Shown: piece after piece, positions 55,212 to 64,000 of the stretch
Layout: each line of letters opens with the position of its first letter
Numbering within the stretch: the first letter of the stretch is position 1
Assembly (NCBI GenBank): GCA_963576725.1
Contig: OY755240.1
Coordinates: forward strand, 62,478,003-62,542,002
Direction: 5' to 3'
Length of the DNA: 64,000 nt
Origin: Azorinus chamasolen
Lineage: Eukaryota > Mollusca > Bivalvia > Cardiida > Solecurtidae
Program-made: the position numbers and the translations under genes
The notes under the pieces: generated by a model
Told to the model about the DNA's origin: nothing
Databases searched by the model: none
The model's input: only the letters and a program-made list of their open reading frames with translations

Positions 55212-56380
55212 TTATCAGTGTCGAAATCGTAAACTATTTTTTTTTATACCAACACTTTTGGAAATCTGGCCTTCTTTTAAAGATGTTTTAGTACAAATTG
55301 TTGAGCATATAACATATGATACGGATGCTACTAGTAACTTTAAATCGAAAGCTAGATTGATTAATATGTGAATTAAATTGGATAAAAAAATGCAAACACA
55401 TTTCCCTTTAGGATTAAATGATAATATTTACCAAACCGGAAATATTTCAAAAGAACTTGATATAGATATTTTTTTCAATTTTTTCTATAAGAAAACGCAA
55501 CTATCGATCACATGCCATTCGCGAAAATGGTAATATTAAACGAAAATCTCGTTTGAAAATGACTATTCTTGATCTACATACTTTATGTCAATCTTCTGGT
55601 AAACATGCCATTCTTTCTAGACTTTCCTCCTTATCTATATCTTCATTAAAAGAAATTGACGAGCAAGCCGATAAAATTATTGTTAGATCAGATCCTCTTA
55701 TAAGAACGGCTAGTTTGATACAAAGCGTTACTTTTTATGTTCTCAGAGCGCACATTGACAAATTATCTGAACACCAAAGAATCTTCTTGAAAATTTCTTT
55801 TATTAATAAAGGTATTGATTTTATTGACCTCCTAAGTATTTTTAGAGACAACAATTTCATTGACACTATTCCTAAATACTTTAAAAATACAGAACCACTT
55901 ATCATCTGCTACAAATATAACAAACCCATCAGAAATACAATTTTCAACTATAATAAAATTGTGGCCGACCTTAATATTAATGATAATATTCCTGATAATT
56001 GAGATTGCGCCACCTCAAAATTTTGCTATTCTCCGGCTGGTCATGTGATTACTGGTAATTTTAAGATAATTAAAGATAAACGTCTACGATCTCTTTTGAA
56101 AAAAGATCCAAAATTTAGAAAACCATCAATGATAGATTTTAACTCTTGTCGAGTTCAGATTGCGGAGGCTTTACAAAATTTTAGTATTGAATGGTGTCGA
56201 AGAGAACATGTTGAGTCTAATGCTCTTTCTAGTTGGAAAAAACTAATTTTTGATATAATAATTATTAACAAACGCATTTTCTTTTATAGCTCTAATAAAC
56301 ACCTTCTTCCACCTAAACCTAGAATTTCTTTTAGACATCCTTAAAAGGGTTTACAGGATTTCCATTCAAAATACGTCTGG
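55212..56380 (+). pseudogene. PLE A, endonuclease to RT start
   Basis: Begins inside the endonuclease (YQCRNRKL), with SFKDVLVQIVEHITYDTDAT, HAILSRLSSLSISSLKEIDE, YKYNKPIRNTIFNYNK, TGA at 56000-56002 in the CxC motif (U-D-C-ATSKFC), then RVQIAEALQNFSIEWCRREH. It ends at FHSKY, where R1 is inserted. Frameshifts at about 55250, 55380 and 55475 disable it. Confidence 0.87.
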
Positions 56381-56573
56381 TCCTTCGGGATCATTAGTTT
56401 TGATGTTATTTGTTTTCAAAATTGAATACTGCTTATGTCGATGCCAGGGGGCGTGAGTAGTGTTGCAGTTTTAATTACTACTCATGAACAGATTCAATAA
56501 AACCGAGTCTGCAATTTTCTCATTTTGCATTTTTACGTTTGCTTTCGAAGGATCACCCATTTTCAGAATTTAT
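56381..56573 (+). repeat. R1 inserted in PLE A
   Basis: TCTGGTCCTTCGGGATCATT to CACCCATTTTCAGAATTTAT. A-family sequence precedes it (FHSKY) and follows it (YENSGIKLFWSIKNSSEVL, 56573-56636), with about 120 codons of A missing between. Both ends give a clean R1 boundary estimate of about 193 bp. Confidence 0.85.
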
Positions 56574-56636
56574 GAAAATTCTGGAATAAAGCTCTTCTGG
56601 TCTATTAAGAACTCTTCAGAAGTCTTAAACAAACTT
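56574..56636 (+). pseudogene. PLE A RT scrap
   Basis: ENSGIKLFWSIKNSSEVLNK in frame, then a direct join to the B leader at 56637. Confidence 0.8.
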
Positions 56637-57420
56637 TGTGGTGGTCGTGAAACGTCTCCCCGTACATCCAATCAATATTGTTTTCTTTCTCTTGCAGGAA
56701 TTGCTCTACATTCAATGTGTTTTCTCATACCTTTACACCGTACTTTGCACTTCATGGTGGCTTCCGTACTCACCGACATATTGTGTGACTATTTTAATTT
56801 CCCTTTTAAGATTTGTGCCCTTTACGTTTTCTCTAGTGTGAATTTACCTTACTTGTGTTTCTTCTTACTTTTTACCCATTCAATGTTTTCCTTCATATTC
56901 TTAGTCTTTATTTTTGTCGTAACCTCTGGTATGTTTTTATTCTTTTACACCATTTTTCGTTACATACGTATGTCGCTTTTTACTGAAGGGTGCTACAATT
57001 ACTACACAAATTATGAATAGTCTCCCTATACTCAAAATTACTAACTTAAACTTACACTCTATGTCTTCCGTTCAGATTCCTCATAACTTGGCTGATTTCC
57101 AATCACTACAGCCTTCAGTCTGTATTAAACCTCTAAAAGTGTCTTCTGCTTCATCTTTTCATGTTCCCTCTTCGGCTATGAGTAACATTTTTCATAATGG
57201 ACCTAAAATTGTTCTGTCTCCTTTAAAGCAATCTTTCCTTCGTTATAGTAAAGTCCATCTACATTCACATTATTTGAACAAAAGACATAGGGTGTATCCA
57301 ATAATTACTAAGTGCAATAGTAAGAGGTGTATGTGTTGCAAGTTCATTTCTACTAGATCAACAATTAAATCTCTTGTTAATGGTAGAGTGTTTAGTGTGA
57401 AGATTAATCCTGATTTAGAC

Positions 57421-57423
57421 TGA
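57421..57423 (+). other. In-frame TGA specific to B (predicted Sec)
   Basis: Family A has TGT (Cys) at the matching codon (DVD-C-TTTN). Cys/TGA exchange between families at one site supports Sec rather than termination. Confidence 0.75.
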
Positions 57424-57453
57424 AACTCATCTAATATTATATATGTTCTTACA

Positions 57454-57456
57454 TGA
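57454..57456 (+). other. In-frame TGA in B endonuclease knuckle (predicted Sec)
   Basis: Same place as 8487 in A; the frame continues through the GIY-YIG core. Confidence 0.82.
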
Positions 57457-58314
57457 AATGCCCCACGTTGTGGCATTCAATATGTAGGTCAGACAGGACG
57501 TTCTTTAAAAACTAGGTTTCGTGAACACAGTTACCATTGCCGGATCAAAAATGTACGCAATGTTCTTTACCAGCATTTTCGTCATACAGGACATTCTTTC
57601 AAATATGTTTCGGTTCAACCAGTAGAACAAATTTATTATGATTCTAAAACTACTAGTAGTTTAAAATCTAAAGCTCGTTGTATCACAGAGCTAGACTGGA
57701 TAAAGAAATTACAAACATCTTTTCCTTAGGCCTTAATGATAACATTTTCCAAAGCGGCAACATTTCTAAAGATCCAAGCATCGATATTTTCTCTATATTT
57801 TCATTTCGAAAACGTAAAAGCAGATCACATGGCAGACGTAGAAATAGTAATATTAAGCGTAAATTACGTCGTAATATGTCTATTCATGATTTACATACCA
57901 TTCTAAAACAAACTGGTAAACATTCTATGTTATCTTGTTTATCGTCTTTACCCTTTTTCTGTCTTAAGTCCATAGACGAAGAGGCTGATAAAATCTATAT
58001 GCGTACAGATCCGTTAATTAATACTGCCTCACTTATACAAAGATACACACAGCATGTTCTTCGTCCACGTATTGATAAAGAATCTGAACATAAAAGACAT
58101 TTTCTGAAACTTCAGTTCCTAAATAAAGGTATCGATTATTGATATTCAAAGTATATTTCGTGATAAGAATGTAATCGATACTATTCCCAAATATTTCATC
58201 AACTCTGAATCACCTATCATCTGTTATAAATATCATAAACCTATTAGAAATGTTATTTTTAACTATAATAAAATTGTCTCTGACTTAAATATTGATGTTA
58301 ATACCCCTATTTCT

Positions 58315-58317
58315 TGA
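58315..58317 (+). other. In-frame TGA in B CxC motif (predicted Sec)
   Basis: U-D-C as in A at 9345, though the flanking residues differ (PIS before, SISSFC after). Confidence 0.82.
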
Positions 58318-58726
58318 GATTGTAGCATTTCTAGCTTTTGCTATAACCCAGTTGGTCATGTCATTACTTGTAATTTTGATATCATTAAGGATAAGCGTCT
58401 CAGGACCTTCCTAACTAAAGGACCTAAATATAGATTACCTTCCCTTATTGATTTTGACGCTTGTCGAACTCATTGCGGAAGCTATTCAAGAATTCTGCAT
58501 CAAATGGTGTCGGCGAGAACATGCTGATGTTAATGCCCTTTCGGATTGGAAGAAATGTATTTTCGATATTATTGATACGCGTATTACTTTTTACAAATCA
58601 AATTACCATCTTTTACCACCTCGACCTAGAGTTACATTTCGCTACTTGAAGAAAAACATTTCTAATTTTCATTCAGATAATGTTCTTGTTCCTGCTGACA
58701 AGGCATCAAACAATGTAATAATTATT

Positions 58727-58729
58727 TGA
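58727..58729 (+). other. In-frame TGA at B RT start (predicted Sec)
   Basis: Same place as 9760 in A; the frame before and after it is the same. Confidence 0.82.
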
Positions 58730-59793
58730 AGATTGTATTATGTTGATGTTTTAAAGAAGGAGCTAACTGATTCAAAAACTTATATAACAGTTCAAACACC
58801 TGAAAAAGATATAGTCTTCGAACATGTAAAAATGTGCAATAATTTTAAGTCTGGTCCTAACATAAAACAACATAAACTTTCTACTTTGTACTGGATTCCG
58901 GAACTACATAAAAACCCTTATAAGGAGCGTTTTATTGCCAACTCTAGCTGTTGTACCACTACTAAATTATCTATACTTTTGACGTCCTGTCTTACTACGA
59001 TCAAAGACCATGTAAAACGCTACTGTGATAAAATATATGAAAAGTCTGGTATTAATGTTTTTTGGTCCATAAAAAATTCAAATGATGTTTTAACAAAACT
59101 TGAAAATGAACAGTATAACATTTCTTTACTGAGCTCTTATGATTTCTCTACACTCTATATTATTCTACCTCACCATCTTATAAAGGATAAACTTATTAAA
59201 TTAATAGAAAAAACATTTGCCAGTGAAAACAAAATGTTCATTGCTTGTAATGTTCAACGTTCATTCTTTTCGAATTCAGAATTTGAACATTACACAATGT
59301 GGACTTGCCTTGATGTTTGTAGATCTCTTACCTATCTTTGGATGATATATTTGTGCGTTATGGGGATATCATATATCGCCAAGTTGTTGGTATACCAATG
59401 GGTACAAATTGTGCCCTTCTTGTTGCAGATTTGTTTTTGTATTGCTACGAGAGAGATTTTATGCTTAGCTTAAAACCTGATACACAGACCGATATTGTTA
59501 ATGCTTTTAATACAACTTTAAGGTATTTAGACGATATTTTGAATTTAGATAATCCTTATTTTGATACTATGATTTCTTCAATTTACCCAAAATAACTGTC
59601 TTTAAACAAAGCTAATCAATCTGACATTAAAGCTTCATTTTTAGATTTGAATATTTAAATTAAAAATCATAAAGTTTCGTCCAAAGCATACGATAAAAGA
59701 GAAGATTTTAATTTAAAATTGTTAATTATCCTTTTCTAGATGGAGATGTGCCACGTTCTACATCTTATGGGGTTTATATCTCTCAACTCAACA

Positions 59794-60116
59794 GCTAGGG
59801 TGACTTTGAGAGAAGTGTGAGGTTAGGACGTCCGTAAACCGGTTTAAACCCCCAGTGGTGTTTTTGCTGCTGACCGTGCCAAGGCGGTACTCTCTTTGTC
59901 ACCCTTCCTTTTGTTTGCCTTGCGTCTTTGTGCTTGTGGTTTGTTCATGTTGTGGAACGTTTGTCCCTGTTTCTTGTGTGTCTTTTGGTGTTTTCTGTGT
60001 TCATTTCGTGTGTGTGCGTGTGCGTTTGGGTGTGTGGTTGTGTGTGTGTGTGTGTGTGTCATGCTGTCTATCGGTGTTTTGGTGGTGGTTGCGTCTTGCA
60101 TGTGGCTTTGCCTGCT
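59794..60116 (+). repeat. Solo B tail inside B RT
   Basis: From AGCTAGGGTGACTTTGAGAG to TTTGCCTGCTTG. The RT stops at YGVYISQL and resumes at ARACSLLEDF; about four codons (IRF-like) are missing at the join. The final ACTTTACTACTTTT of the tail is also lost at the right junction. Confidence 0.85.
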
Positions 60117-60516
60117 TGCCCGAGCCTGTTCTTTGCTTGAAGATTTTAACAGACGTAATTTAGTTATAACTGATAAACGTCTTAAGCAAGGTTACAGATA
60201 TCACAAACTTCGAAAAACTTTTTCTAAATTTTATTATCGAAATTTACCTCTCATTAGTAAATATAATTGCAATCTACGGACGTTTCTGCGACAAGGCATT
60301 TCTCAACCAGAATTTTATGGGGATGTTATATACAAACTTAGGAAAATTCGGGGTCATATCCATTTTCATGATTTCTTTATAAAACGCATTAAAACATTTA
60401 AAAAGAAAGGTTATGATCCTATTATATTGCAACGCACTGCATGTTTGGTTATCGACCCTTTTACAGTCGGTATCTACACTATCCTCTTTGCTTGCGCGAT
60501 AACAGGCCGAGGGTAG
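60117..60516 (+). pseudogene. PLE B RT C-terminal domain
   Basis: ARACSLLEDFNRRNLVITDK, GYRYHKLRKTFSKFYYRN, DVIYKLRKIRGHIHFHDFF, LQRTACLVIDPFTVGIYT, ending at TAG 60514-60516. The domain itself is undamaged and is the 3' part of the copy that begins at 57013. Confidence 0.87.
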
Positions 60517-60522
60517 TACTCT

Positions 60523-60568
60523 ATGATGGTATACTCTTAAACTTGGATACAGGATGAGCTTACCAGAC
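60523..60568 (+). promoter_or_regulatory. SECIS element of PLE B
   Basis: 6 nt after the stop. AUGA at 60523-60526; UGGUA pairs with UACCA; CUC pairs with GAG; AAA at 60539-60541; AGAC at 60565-60568 supplies the GA. 46 nt in total, with the same AUGA-to-AAA spacing (12 nt) as A. Confidence 0.82.
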
Positions 60569-61092
60569 TCATGTATTACTTTTTCCCTGTCGTGCCCTTA
60601 GCGGCTTACCTGCAGGTGCTCTGACTTCAGCAAAGTCATTGAGTACATATTTGACGGATTGTCACAGTTATTATGCTATGTTTTAAATGTTTTCCTGTGT
60701 TTACCGTCGTCTATGTTGTGGGTAAGTCCAGCGGGGATACCTTTTTACACTATTTGTAAAGCTAGGGTGACTTTGAGAGAAGTGTGAGGTTAGGACGTCC
60801 GTAAACCAGTTAAACCCCCAGTGGTGTTTTTGCTACTGACCGTGCCAAGGCGGCACTCTCTTTGTCACCCATTCCTTTTGTTTGCCTTGCGTCTTTGTGC
60901 TTGTGATTTTGTTCAGGTGTGGAACGTTTGTCTCTGGTTCTTGTGTGTCTTTTTGTGTTTTCTGTGTTCATTTCGTGTGTGAGTGTGCGTTTGAGCGTGT
61001 GGTTGTGTGTGTGTGTCATGCTGTCTATCGGTGTTTTGGTGGTGGTTGCGTCTTGTATGTGGCTTTGCCTGCTTGACTTTACTACTTTTGCA
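60569..61092 (+). repeat. PLE B 3' UTR and tail
   Basis: GACTCATGTATTACTTTTTC, TTTGACGGATTGTCACAG, GGTTAGGACGTCCGTAAACC, GTGCCAAGGCGGCACTCTC and the GT-rich end to GACTTTACTACTTTTGC. It joins A-family RT directly at about 61093. Confidence 0.85.
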
Positions 61093-62398
61093 TTAAGAAC
61101 AAAAGGTATCTTGCATACACAGTAAGCACATACAATTTTTCTACACTGTACACAACTCTTCTTCATATTTTAATTAAGGATAAACTTACTAACTTAATCC
61201 AGAATGTATTTGCCCGGGAAAAAACATCATTCCTGGCATGTAATGCTGAAAAAGCTTTCTTTACTGACGAGCAAATGAAATATTACACTAATTGGACGTG
61301 CTCAGACGTTTGAAAGTCACTAACCTTTCTTTTGGATAACATATTTGTACGTTATGGGAATGCCATATACCGTCAGGTAATTGGTATTCCTATGGGTGCG
61401 AATTGTGCACAATTTGTCGCAGATTTGTTGTTTTTGTACTGCTATGAGAGAGATTCCATGTTGCGTTTGAATCCTCAATCACAAGAAGATGTTATAAAAG
61501 CCTTCAATGAAACTTGTCGATATTTGGATGATATTTATAACTTAGATAACCCTTTCTTTGATGCTCTGATTCCTACAATTTATCCTAAAGAATTCAAATT
61601 GAATAAAGCTAACCCGACCTACAATTATGCAGCGTTTCTTGATCTAGACCTTAAAATTGATAATGGAATGATTTCTTCTAAAATATATGACAAAAGAGAT
61701 GATTTTGATTTTAATGTTTTAAATTTAACTCATCTTGACGGAGATATTCCCCGTGCTCCATCTTACGTGGTTTATATATCTCAACTTATTCGTTTTGCTA
61801 GAGCTTGTTCATCTATTGACGGTTTTAACAGTCGAAATCTCATTTTAACTGAAAAACTGCTTAAGCAAGGATATAGATACCATAAACTAAGAAAAACTTT
61901 CTCTAAATTTTACCAATGTAATCTCAAAGCACTTCTGCGATACGGCATTTCACATCCTGAATGTTATGGTGATGTGATTTACACACTTCGTAAAATTATT
62001 GGACATACCAAGTTTCTCATTTTGTCCATCAAATATGTAAAAAATAATTAAAAAGGGATATGATCCTATAGCACTACAACATACTGCTTGTTTGGTTGTC
62101 AACCCTTTTACAGTTGGCAATCAAGCTTGCCACTTTGCATGTACGCCGACAAGAAAGGTTTAGTACTCTATGAAGGAGACCTCTTAAATCCAGAAACGGA
62201 AGGAGGACGCGGGATATTTGTACTATTTCGTTTTTGTTGGACCCTTTATTACCTTTCTACAGTTAGTATGTTTGCAGCTCAATCATTCAGTACACTACCG
62301 ATAGGTGGATACAGTTTGTTCACTTAAATGTTTTCGTTATACATGCACTTTACCACTGTATTTGCCGTCGCGGTTGTTGTAGATTAGTCGGAGAGGAC
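61093..62398 (+). pseudogene. PLE A, 5'-truncated, downstream of a B tail
   Basis: RT from KNKRYLAYTVSTYNFSTLYT (catalytic Asp changed to Asn) through DNIFVRYGNAIYRQVIGIPM, YLDDIYNLDNPFFDALIP and the C-terminal domain. A stop after CSDV (61312), a short deletion in the KFYYPNLSLIGKY region and a frameshift near 62040 disable it. TAG at 62161-62163, SECIS at 62170-62215, then 3' UTR to 62398. Confidence 0.87.
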
Positions 62399-62805
62399 AG
62401 TCATACAGGAAACACCACAGTCATACAGGAAACACCACATACAGAACAAACAGTCGCCCGAACAGCAACACAAGGAAACAGCAAATGTACATAACTATAA
62501 AAACAACAAGAGACGCACAAAGAAAAAAAAAACACACAACAGGGGGGAGATGGGCGCCCAACCTCACACCTATTCCATGCCCACCCTAAAAGACAAACAG
62601 TGTAAATAAACGTATCTCCTCTACGACTAATCTACAACAACCGCGACGGCAAATACAGTGGTAAACTGCATGTATAACGAAAACATTTAAGTGAACAAAC
62701 TGTATCCACCTATCGCTAGTGTACTCAGTGATTGAGCTGCAAACAACTGTAGAAAAGTAATAAAGGGTACGACAAAAACGAAATAGTACAGATATCCAAC
62801 GTTAA
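62399..62805 (-). repeat. PLE A tail and 3' UTR, inverted
   Basis: Begins with a short duplication (CAGTCATACAGGAAACACCA twice, 62398-62436), then the inverted tail and 3' UTR back to AAATAGTACAGATATCCAAC. It forms a tail-to-tail inverted pair with the plus-strand A copy just before it. Confidence 0.83.
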
Positions 62806-62932
62806 TAACACTGTTTGTCTTTTAGGGTGGGGATGGAATAAGTGTGAGGTTGGGCGCCAATAAACCGGTTTAACCCCCAGTGACTTTTCTCACTGACCGT
62901 TCCAAGGCGGTACTTCCATCGTCTCCCTATAT
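62806..62932 (+). repeat. PLE A tail core, plus strand
   Basis: CACTGTTTGTCTTTTAGGGT, GGTTGGGCGCCAATAAACC, CAAGGCGGTACTTCCATC. Truncated on both sides. Confidence 0.8.
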
Positions 62933-62933
62933 G

Positions 62934-63556
62934 GAAAAATAGTCAAACAGGGTGAGCCACACACTAAATGACACCGCACCAAACACCATCTTACAAGAAA
63001 CGGTAAAGCCACAAGACAAAACATAACAGGACGCATATCAAGACGAAACACATTAAACATTAAGCATATTAAACAACAAAATTGACCGTAGGCTGAAAGC
63101 AGGAATGCCGCCTTGGAACGGCCAGCAGCCAAAAAAAGGGCTACTGGGGGACTTAAACTTGGTTTACGGGTACCCAACCTCGTCCTTATCCCAATTTCAC
63201 CAAAGTCAAAATGTAAATAAAATTCCCCCTCCAGACAAATCCACAACATGCATAACGATGTTTGCCAAAATGAAAATGATTTGAAAATAAACGTTAGAGG
63301 TAAACAAGCGACGTCATCATGTAAATGGCGTCATAATTTAAAAGTACTGGCAAACTATTTGAAACACTTCTACACCGACATTTAATAAGAGATAAATCGC
63401 AAGGAGATACAATTACTAGTGGATATTAAGCATGCACAACTGTTTTGTTTGAAAAAGAAAAAACTTGACATCGTAGACATGTACTCGATGACTATTCAGG
63501 TCAGAGCAGCTGTGGAGAAGTTATTTTGGGTACGGCAGAACTGGCAAAATACAAAT
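62934..63556 (-). repeat. PLE C tail and 3' UTR
   Basis: Minus strand 3' UTR (63556 to about 63245) and tail: GGGGGAATTTTATTTACATT, GACGAGGTTGGGTACCCGTA, CGTTCCAAGGCGGCATTCC, GATATGCGTCCTGTTATG, ending CCCTGTTTGACTATTTTTCC. Confidence 0.83.
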
Positions 63557-63602
63557 ATCTAATTTCCTCCCTCCGTAAACGGGTTTATGAGGGAATCTTC
63601 AT
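63557..63602 (-). promoter_or_regulatory. SECIS element of PLE C
   Basis: Minus strand, 6 nt after TAA. AUGA (63602-63599), apical AAA after 12 nt, AGAU (63560-63557). Helix: AG with UU, UUCC with GGAA, UC with GG or GA, with one A-A mismatch. The primary sequence of the stem differs from A and B but the length (46 nt) and core are the same. Confidence 0.78.
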
Positions 63603-63608
63603 AGAGTA

Positions 63609-64000
63609 TTAAGCCTTTTCCGTCGTCGCACAAGCAAAGAGGAAAGCATAATGACCAACTGTAAAGGGGTCGACCACCAAGCATGTAGTGTGCTGCAATA
63701 TAGAGGGGTCATATCCCTTTTTAATAAATTGTTTTATACGTTTGACAAACAAAGTATCAAAATATGTGTGTCCAATAATTTTTCGAAGTTTGTAAATGAC
63801 ATCACCGTAAAACTCCGGATGTGAAATACCTAACTTTAGAAAAGTACGTAAATTACAATTGTATTTGCTGATGAGTAGAACATTACGGTGGTAAAATTTT
63901 GAAAATGTTTTACGAAGTTTGTCATATCTGTAGCCCTGTTTTAGTAGTTTTTCAGTGATAATAAGGTTACGATTTGTTAAAATCATCAACAGAGGAACAA
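63609..64000 (-). pseudogene. PLE C RT C-terminal domain, cut by window end
   Basis: Minus strand: LIITEKLLKQGYRYDKLRKT, FSKFYHRNVLLISKYNCN, YGDVIYKLRKIIGHTYFDTL, LQHTTCLVVDPFTVGHYAFL, ending ATTEKA-TAA. It has A-like words (IIGHT) and B-like words (KYNCNLRTFL), so it is a distinct third family. The frame shifts near 63972: the expected DDFNSRNL reads in two frames. The rest lies outside the window. Confidence 0.83.

Larger units (their letters stand above)
57013..59793 (+). pseudogene. PLE B polyprotein: endonuclease and RT, 4 in-frame UGA
   Basis: ATG at 57013 aligns with the A start. UGAs: codon 137 (DLD-U-NSSN), codon 148 (YVLT-U-NAPRCGIQYVGQ), the CxC motif at 58315 (PIS-U-DCSISSFC), and the RT start at 58727 (NNVIII-U-RLYYVDVL). 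Domains as in A: CGIQYVGQTGR, linker, VLVPADKASNN, YDFSTLYIILPH, GIPMGTNCALLVADLFLYC, YLDDILNLDNPYF. Lesions that are not UGA: one T missing near 57726, an indel near 58139, one base missing near 58471, one T missing near 59338, and TAA at 59593. So the copy is dead, yet all UGA sites match or extend those of A. Confidence 0.88.
56637..60516 (+). mobile_element. Most complete PLE B copy, interrupted
   Basis: Leader 56637-57012 (GTGGTGGTCGTGAAACGTCT, CTCTTGCAGGAATTGC), coding part 57013-59793, a solo B tail at 59794-60116 that splits the RT, and the RT end at 60117-60516. SECIS and tail follow to 61092. It starts without an upstream pseudo-LTR, joining A debris at 56637. Confidence 0.82.

Noticed and set aside
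59896..60516. Long Cys- and aromatic-rich open frames over the tails (also 40151-40591, 53461-53772, 18069-18809), which look like membrane proteins.
   Set aside because: They read the T/G-rich PLE tail in whichever frame lacks stops, recur in several frames and both strands, and end in unrelated RT pieces. They are artefacts of composition.

Overview
The window is AT-rich animal DNA, most likely from a bivalve mollusc and plausibly a heterodont clam. It has spliced exons with GT-AG borders, an interferon-induced-protein-44-like gene (a family expanded in bivalves), repeats of molluscan type, and very many Penelope-like retroelements (PLEs). Nothing bacterial is present. Roughly half to two thirds of the bases belong to nested, mostly dead mobile elements.

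The dominant residents are PLEs with an N-terminal GIY-YIG endonuclease and a C-terminal reverse transcriptase (RT), the permuted order described for the Naiad clade. I call three related families A, B and C; the labels are mine. The best copy is A at 7628-11727. It is flanked by identical 159-bp pseudo-LTRs and sits inside an L1-like LINE. Its reading frame is interrupted by TGA codons at positions where Cys is expected: the endonuclease zinc knuckle, the CxC linker motif, and the start of the RT. The same TGA positions recur in B (56637-60516) and in decayed A copies. Just after the stop codon, A, B and C each carry a 46-nt stem-loop with the AUGA / AAA / GA signature of a SECIS element. These are therefore best read as selenoprotein-coding retroelements. 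Selenoprotein Naiads have been reported from clams and spiders, so the class is known, but several details here may not be.

Layout: 1-5040 has a B tail, a MITE with target duplication, short palindromic repeats and a dead Tc1-like transposon. 5040-13520 has the LINE with the near-intact A element nested in it, then a truncated B. 13520-22500 is an unidentified multi-gene element broken up by tandem, inverted and chimeric A/B pieces. 22500-28500 has pseudo-LTR fragments, tRNA-derived SINEs and a 282-bp tandem array of a hairpin repeat (R1). 28600-35570 carries exons of an IFI44-like GTPase gene whose introns hold R1 copies and a mariner. 35800-40430 is more A, B and C debris. 41075-43300 is a dead DIRS-type element. 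44600-48400 is a five-exon Harbinger (HARBI1-like) transposase gene on the minus strand, apparently decayed. 48430-55200 is mixed repeats. 55200-64000 is A, B and C again, including the best B copy.

How the parts work together: for the PLEs, the endonuclease would open the target, the RT would copy the RNA, and the SECIS would let host selenocysteine machinery read through the UGAs. The recurring tails (pseudo-LTRs) and hybrid joins indicate template switching between families. The only clear host-type gene is the IFI44-like one, and it may itself be incomplete here.
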